Part shown: positions 58,986 to 64,000 of the stretch, one piece after another
Layout: every line of letters starts with the position of its first letter
How positions within the stretch are numbered: position 1 is the stretch's first letter
Notes under the pieces: generated by a model
The model's input: the letters and a program-made list of their open reading frames with translations, nothing else
Told to the model about the DNA's origin: nothing
Databases searched by the model: none
DNA from: Paragonimus skrjabini miyazakii
Lineage: Eukaryota > Platyhelminthes > Trematoda > Plagiorchiida > Troglotrematidae
Direction of reading: 5' to 3'
Assembly (NCBI GenBank): GCA_014338405.1
Contig: JTDE01000311.1
Span: 64,181-128,180 of the forward strand
DNA length: 64,000 nt
Program-made: the position numbers and the translations under genes

Positions 58986-60590
58986 AAGCTTTGGTTATCT
59001 GAACTAATTGGCTGGCGGTTTGTGTGCAAAGTAAATGGAGCAATCTTCGGATTGCTTTAGTTTGGGTGACATAATGCGTGGTGCGAACTTTTGCCTGTCC
59101 AATCTATGTCCGTCGGATAGATTTTGAATGTTTCACTACCCCGATTAATGGGTTCAAGAAAAATGTTAGCACGACACGAGATAAGTTTTCTTTCTTCTTT
59201 GATGAGCTTGTCGAATGGAACTCAGTGTTGCAAGTTTGCCATTTAAACGATTCCCCGGGGGAGACGATCTTTTATGGAACGGTTATGTTAGAATTACTTA
59301 TTAATGAACACTGATGACTGCAGTACCATGATCCAGCAAAATAAGCACTATCAACATTGCACTGTACACCTCGTCACGAGGTCGATCTTTCCGCTATTCA
59401 CTGTCACGTGTTCCCCTCCTTTAGGGTCTATTTTCCGCTGCTAGTAACACGCCCCGTTGATTAGCTATTAAACTGATAGCTTTCTATATTCCTAATGAAT
59501 ACGACTGAGCAGGAATGACTTGTAATAGATTGTTTCTCAATTCATGGGCAACCGGTCTTGTTGAACCCTAGAGAGATTTACCCCTACCAAACAGTAAACA
59601 GGGTGCAAGACAATCTTTGTTTTGTCTAGACTGATTGTAAATTTCTGAGTTATTTTTTCGGGAAAGACGCGTACAAACACAAACCCAATTTTCGGTGTCT
59701 CATACAATTAAGACAAACTTGAGTCAACCGTCACCATAAAACTCAGAAGCGAGACAGTTCTATGCCGTCCTCTGAGTTTTACTTCACAAAGATATACAAA
59801 ATATTTGTCATCCGTTGCTTTTTGAGTGCAAGACGCACCTCCGTCACTTGTTACCTACTATGGAGTTCATTAGTGTACCGTCTATATTCCACAAGTCCAC
59901 AGTTCAGTTTGTCCTACTACCGGAAACCCTACCTATTTTGGTGTACCCTTTTCAAGTTAAGATGTTTCGTGTGCTCTCTGTTGGGCTCAGGTCAGGGCTT
60001 TGTGCTGATCAGTCCAGGTAGCGCTATTGGCTACCTCGTTATTTTGTTTTGTAAATTCCATTGGTCGTTATGTGTGTATCTTTCCTCCGCCACGAATTGA
60101 AATGATAAGTCCCATAAAATTATCTGTGCATAAAGTTGACGATCGGCGTTCCAATATTGCTACTTCAACCACACTAAGTAAAATGCAACTTCCAGATCGA
60201 TAGAGAAGGAAAACGGTGGCCAACAAGGTGGTGAAGGAGTTACATGTTTGAAAATAGCTAGAAAGGTTATTGACACAGTGTTGGTGAATCTCACACTGTA
60301 ATGCGCACCTAAACGATCATGAATACGAAAGACTATCAAAATAGGATTAACATGAGTGTGCCTATTCTGCTTCCAATACGTTAGCCAGTGTTCCATTACT
60401 AATAAAACCACTAAAAATTCATATTGTGTCTGAAACAACTACTCACTAATTTACTGCAATCTATTTAACTGAAGCGTGTAATACAACATCGATTACAGTG
60501 TGTAGAACAACGTGATAGCCAGAAGAAGTGTTCCATTTATTGATGAGGACGTTTTACTCAGGACGACCCATATGGTTGTTCGTTCTATTG
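58986..60590. other. No gene recognised
   Basis: No domain or repeat identified. The open frames at 59762-60100 are hydrophobic but overlap each other in two frames. Confidence 0.45.
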
Positions 60591-60609
60591 TTACGGTTAT
60601 TGTATCTAT

Positions 60610-60865
60610 TATTATTTAAAAAAGACTGGATTCGGACCAGTGACCGAAACGGTATACTAAGACTGATCAGGCGTTGTACCAGCTGACCTACGTAGCCAAA
60701 CTGAGAGTTGAAAAGTTTCACATTTTGACTCAGTTCACCAGTTAACCTTCTGTGTTGTATGGAATCCACCAAATGAGCCAGAGGATTGATAGTCTTGGCT
60801 GAATTTCTCAAACAGTGTGTGCCGGAATCCACGAACGTCACTGTTAAGCGCTGAAACTGTATCAC
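60610..60865 (-). repeat. tRNA-like element with conserved flank, decayed
   Basis: Colinear with 62024-62275. The tRNA-like part is about 60618-60697, with diverged T-arm, anticodon arm and D-arm; a run of T follows its 3' end on the minus strand. The conserved non-tRNA flank is about 60698-60865. Confidence 0.65.
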
Positions 60866-60947
60866 TGATAGGAATTATGACAGATTTTATAACTAGGAGA
60901 TTCAATTTCTGGAAGTCTGATAGATCGCCTTCCGTTTATGGTTATAC

Positions 60948-60985
60948 TATTTCTACTGCTGATTCGAATCCAGTAGAAGCCCAGA
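60948..60985 (+). repeat. tRNA T-arm/acceptor remnant
   Basis: ctgattcgaatccagtagaa followed by gccc resembles the 3' end of the tRNA-like element at 62 kb, here on the plus strand. The rest of a cloverleaf is not recognisable. Confidence 0.5.
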
Positions 60986-62027
60986 ATTTCTGGAGTTGAA
61001 TCTCTTCTAAGTTACCAGAGCTGATGCACCGTTCATCAGTGATCATATAATTTAGTTATAAAGCCGCTTATATCGAACGTTTTTTCACATACGTTGACAA
61101 AAATGAACTTTGACAGTTAAAACTTGGCCAGTTGATATGAAAACAGTGGCTCTAAAAGTTTTTTGTGCACCGTGGATTTGTGGACGAAAGAATCTTGTTT
61201 AAACAGACACTGACTACAAAAAAATGCGAACGTTAGCACCATCTCATGGTCACAACTGAACGGAAGACTTCTTTGGTGGTCAGTACGTACCGGCTAAGAA
61301 GCCTTTATAAAAACTGTTATCAAGCCCTGAACTGTTTTGTGTGTATTTGGTTCATAGTTTTACAGTTTTACAAATGAACTGAGTGCTGGATACTAGACGG
61401 GCGAAATAGTTTGAACCCAACAACACGCACATACCTTGACAAGCGTGCATAATGGCATTCGTTTCACTTACACCAACTGTCTGTATTTACAATCATGACC
61501 GCCGTTCATTGCAAGAAGGTCGGAACGAAAAGTGCACCCGAGTCGGATGAGGTACAGCGCACCAACAGACATAGGCTGTGTTTTTCTGTGCTGCGTATTG
61601 ATTATGCTCATGGAAGTGGTTCAGAATGTAAGAGAATAAGCAAGATCGAAAAGTATATCGTAAAATAGTTGGATTCTCAAAGAACCTCGGATTCAGCATG
61701 TAATAAGGTTTTTTTCTGAAGCGTAAATTACACTTAACCTCAGTGAACATCGCACTCCTCGGGCAAACAAAAGCTGTTATCATTAAAGATGGTAAGCACC
61801 GTTAAGACCGTTCACATGTAGTTTCAGTTTTGATGGACATTAGTTGGAGTACACTAACTTGTGAGCGTGGCAGAGAGTTGCCAAAACTATGAATTCACCC
61901 CATTGCCCAAAATACCAGAAGGCTTTTACTCCTAAAATCACCAAGCAACTTGTGTTTTAGCTCATGCTCCATTTGTGAGCCCAATGGATTAACTATATTT
62001 TAGATAAGACTCAACTGTTAAAAGTAA

Positions 62028-62108
62028 GGGCTTCGACTGGATTCGAACCATCGACAGGAACACCATGCCTCAACAAGGCAAACGCTCCACCAGCTGAGCT
62101 ACGAAGCC
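62028..62108 (-). tRNA. tRNA-like sequence, probable pseudogene (anticodon-like GTT)
   Basis: The minus strand begins GGCTTCGTAGCTCAGC. It has a 7-bp acceptor stem (GGCTTCG/CGAAGCC), a 4-bp D stem (GCTC/GAGC), a four-pair anticodon stem (TGCC/GGCA) around TTGTTGA, and a T loop TTCGAAT. The T stem is poor, the variable region is long and the total is 81 nt, so a functional tRNA-Asn is unlikely. A and B boxes are preserved. More probably a tRNA-derived repeat. Confidence 0.5.
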
Positions 62109-62275
62109 ACGCCAGGGGCTCGGAGATTTCAAATTTGGACTCGGTTATCCACCCGTCCCACTGTTTCATACGAAATCAACCAAATGATCCAGGGGATCGA
62201 GTACCCAGGCAGGATTTATCGGAAAGTTCACGCTGGAATCCTCTAACGCCACTGTTGAACATAGAAATTGTATTA
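62109..62275 (-). repeat. Conserved flank of the tRNA-like element
   Basis: About 165 bp on the 5' side of the tRNA-like sequence, colinear with 60698-60865 (for example the ccaaatga, ggaatcc and cactgtt blocks). In classical SINEs the body follows the tRNA; here the shared part precedes it. Confidence 0.65.
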
Positions 62276-62396
62276 CTAATAAGCTGTTTCGCAGATTTAT
62301 GATTTCAGAACGTCAACTAAAGCTAAAGTGTAGGACGTAAGAAAGGAGCCTGTGTTTATGTGAATATCGTTCATACGTGGCAATGCCACAGAATCG

Positions 62397-62846
62397 TTGA
62401 CAATTAGACGCAACCAGCCAGTCACTAGGACCTATGCCACAGCGGAACTCCGTATCAATTTCACCACATCTTCAGTTTTCCGTTTTTGTAATAAAGATAG
62501 ACTGACAGTCCAGATCTCGTCTTTGTGTATCTACTCCTTCACTTGTTACCGTGGAGCAGCTTATACTGGTCGAAAGTCAAGACAAGGTTGGGGCGAATCC
62601 GGGACGATCATCCACCGTTGTTAAGACACGTTATAACACTATCGGTCAACAGTGCTATCGTCGACCCTCTGTTTGAAAGTGGGCACCACGTGAACACTGA
62701 TCAAGCCTTCCAAGTAGTCTATCGCGTGCTAGATAACCCATGAAAGGTCGTTCGAATAAGAACGCTGTACTGCTGAGGCTATCAAACTCAAGCTGCATGA
62801 CACGGTATTATGTCACCAAATGCGGTTTGTTCAGGCGATGCGTCTA
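62397..62846 (+). mobile_element. Penelope-like element, connector and GIY-YIG domain (copy 5)
   Basis: RTYATAELRINFTTSSV, NKDRLTVQ, then CIYSFTCYRGAAYTGRKSRQ with the GIY-YIG core (about 62524-62583). After a frameshift come LRHVITLSVNSAIVDPLFES, GHHVNTDQAFQVVYRVLDNP (to 62743) and broken pieces ending VQAMRLP (62844). All are PLE endonuclease elements in order, with frameshifts that rule out function. Confidence 0.85.
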
Positions 62847-64000
62847 CCATAACTACAAATCCACAAGATCGATGGCCAACCTGCGCGGTCAAAACATTGC
62901 ACGAGCGTGACGTAATGGACCAATCAAGCCACCGCCAACTGACTGACCAGTGGCCTGGTTTTTTTGTCATAAGTTCGATCGATACCTTGCTCTAGCTCTA
63001 TAAACTTTTTGTATAATTGCACCAGCTTGAAAGTGAATTATCGAAAGCAGATATTCGTCTATATGTCCTTATTCTCACTATCGCAATGAGCATGCTTTCA
63101 ACGATAGTAGGAGTCGCTTGTGTGTAGGTGCATTTTCCGGTCTGTGTTATAGGTTCAATTGAAATGTCGTTTGCATATTGAATCTGTTCGTCGCAATCCA
63201 GTGACTGACGTTCATGAACGTGGAACCATGCCAGTATACGATAGCATTACTTGTAATCTTCTTAGATAGTGGTTAATTAAGAAATGTTGATCTGATACGA
63301 TTTAACCTGTAGACAGACTCTTATCTCGCTTGCATACGGGCTGGACATCTGAATTATGGGTGACTATCTCTTCCATATGACTTGTACTCCTAAGGTTGAT
63401 CTCCGTCACCGCAGCCTAACGTTCTCCATCTTCGCACATGAATGAGTGACATGTAACCTGAATCAAAATCCCAGACCAAACTGGTATCAAATGATTCTAC
63501 CGTGTGATTTGTTCGGTCAATCACTGAACTCATCTGAGCGTCTGACAGGGGTCGTGAAACGTTTGGCACAACATGCGAACCGGTATCTTCTTCAAAGCAT
63601 AAAAACAAGTAACACTGTGAACTGTATCGTCCACTTGGTAATGACGTTCTAATTTTTTTTTAATCGTTTCACTTTGTGTAACTTCAATAGAATCCCGCGG
63701 AGAACAGTATTAAATTTCAGAATACACTTCATTATCCTTTCAGATAAAAATGGGAAAGCTTCACTCCGATTAAGTGAAGAAGTTGCGTTGCATACTTCAA
63801 AAGTTGACCTTTCAGGAGAAAGGACATATTCTGCAATACTCAGAAATAAAATACAAATTTCCCTGACTGATATAGAACGGAACAGCTAGATATTGAACTC
63901 TAACAAAACAAAAAGCAATAAGTTTCATACAGCTAAACAATCAGACGTTTAATTAAGCTCTAGTATAGATAAGCTGAGTTGACGATTGCCTAATAAACGT
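62847..64000. other. No gene recognised
   Basis: Right end of the window; no domain, repeat or RNA gene identified. Confidence 0.45.

Noticed and set aside
62028..62108. Functional tRNA-Asn gene
   Set aside because: Poor T stem, an 81-nt length with an overlong variable region and a repeated flank point to a pseudogene or repeat, so it is reported only as tRNA-like.

Overview
The window reads as nuclear DNA of a parasitic flatworm, most likely a digenean fluke (order-level inference only). The evidence is a muscle-type immunoglobulin-repeat gene with very long introns, Penelope-like elements (PLEs) with GIY-YIG endonuclease, two kinds of LINE, and a SINE-like repeat that carries a hammerhead ribozyme as the schistosome Sm-alpha satellite does. 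There is no sign of operons, bacterial genes or CRISPR.

The left third (3319-18497, minus strand) holds the 5' part of one protein-coding gene. It encodes a glutamine-rich, disordered N-terminus in a single large exon, followed by two I-set Ig domains, each split over two exons. Five coding exons join in perfect phase (1281, 187, 139, 287 and 139 nt). The fold signatures and linker resemble the titin/Sallimus family of invertebrate muscle proteins. The gene runs off the left edge. Its introns hold a microsatellite, decayed repeats and one young repeat insertion.

From 18.5 kb to the right end no ordinary gene could be supported. This is repeat-rich intergenic DNA: a CR1/RTE-type LINE with endonuclease and reverse transcriptase (21.8-24.5 kb), an RTE-type LINE tail (32.5-33.3 kb), at least five PLE fragments (two at 1-1.8 kb, then 35-36.9, 50.1-50.8, 55 and 62.4 kb), tRNA-like elements (4.0, 60.6, 60.95 and 62.0 kb) and an assembly gap of 444 N (35777-36220).

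The most notable system is a dispersed repeat with a unit of about 434 bp, called R1 here. It has tRNA-type Pol III A and B boxes and, downstream of them, a type I hammerhead ribozyme with a two-base-pair stem III. Three copies keep every core base and all stems (13071-13115 minus, 55958-56002 minus, 56054-56098 plus). Several R1 copies are head-to-head inverted composites. Two composites and one PLE copy are flanked by direct repeats of the same 12-bp length, which suggests that PLE machinery mobilises R1. One R1 copy sits inside a PLE reverse transcriptase gene.
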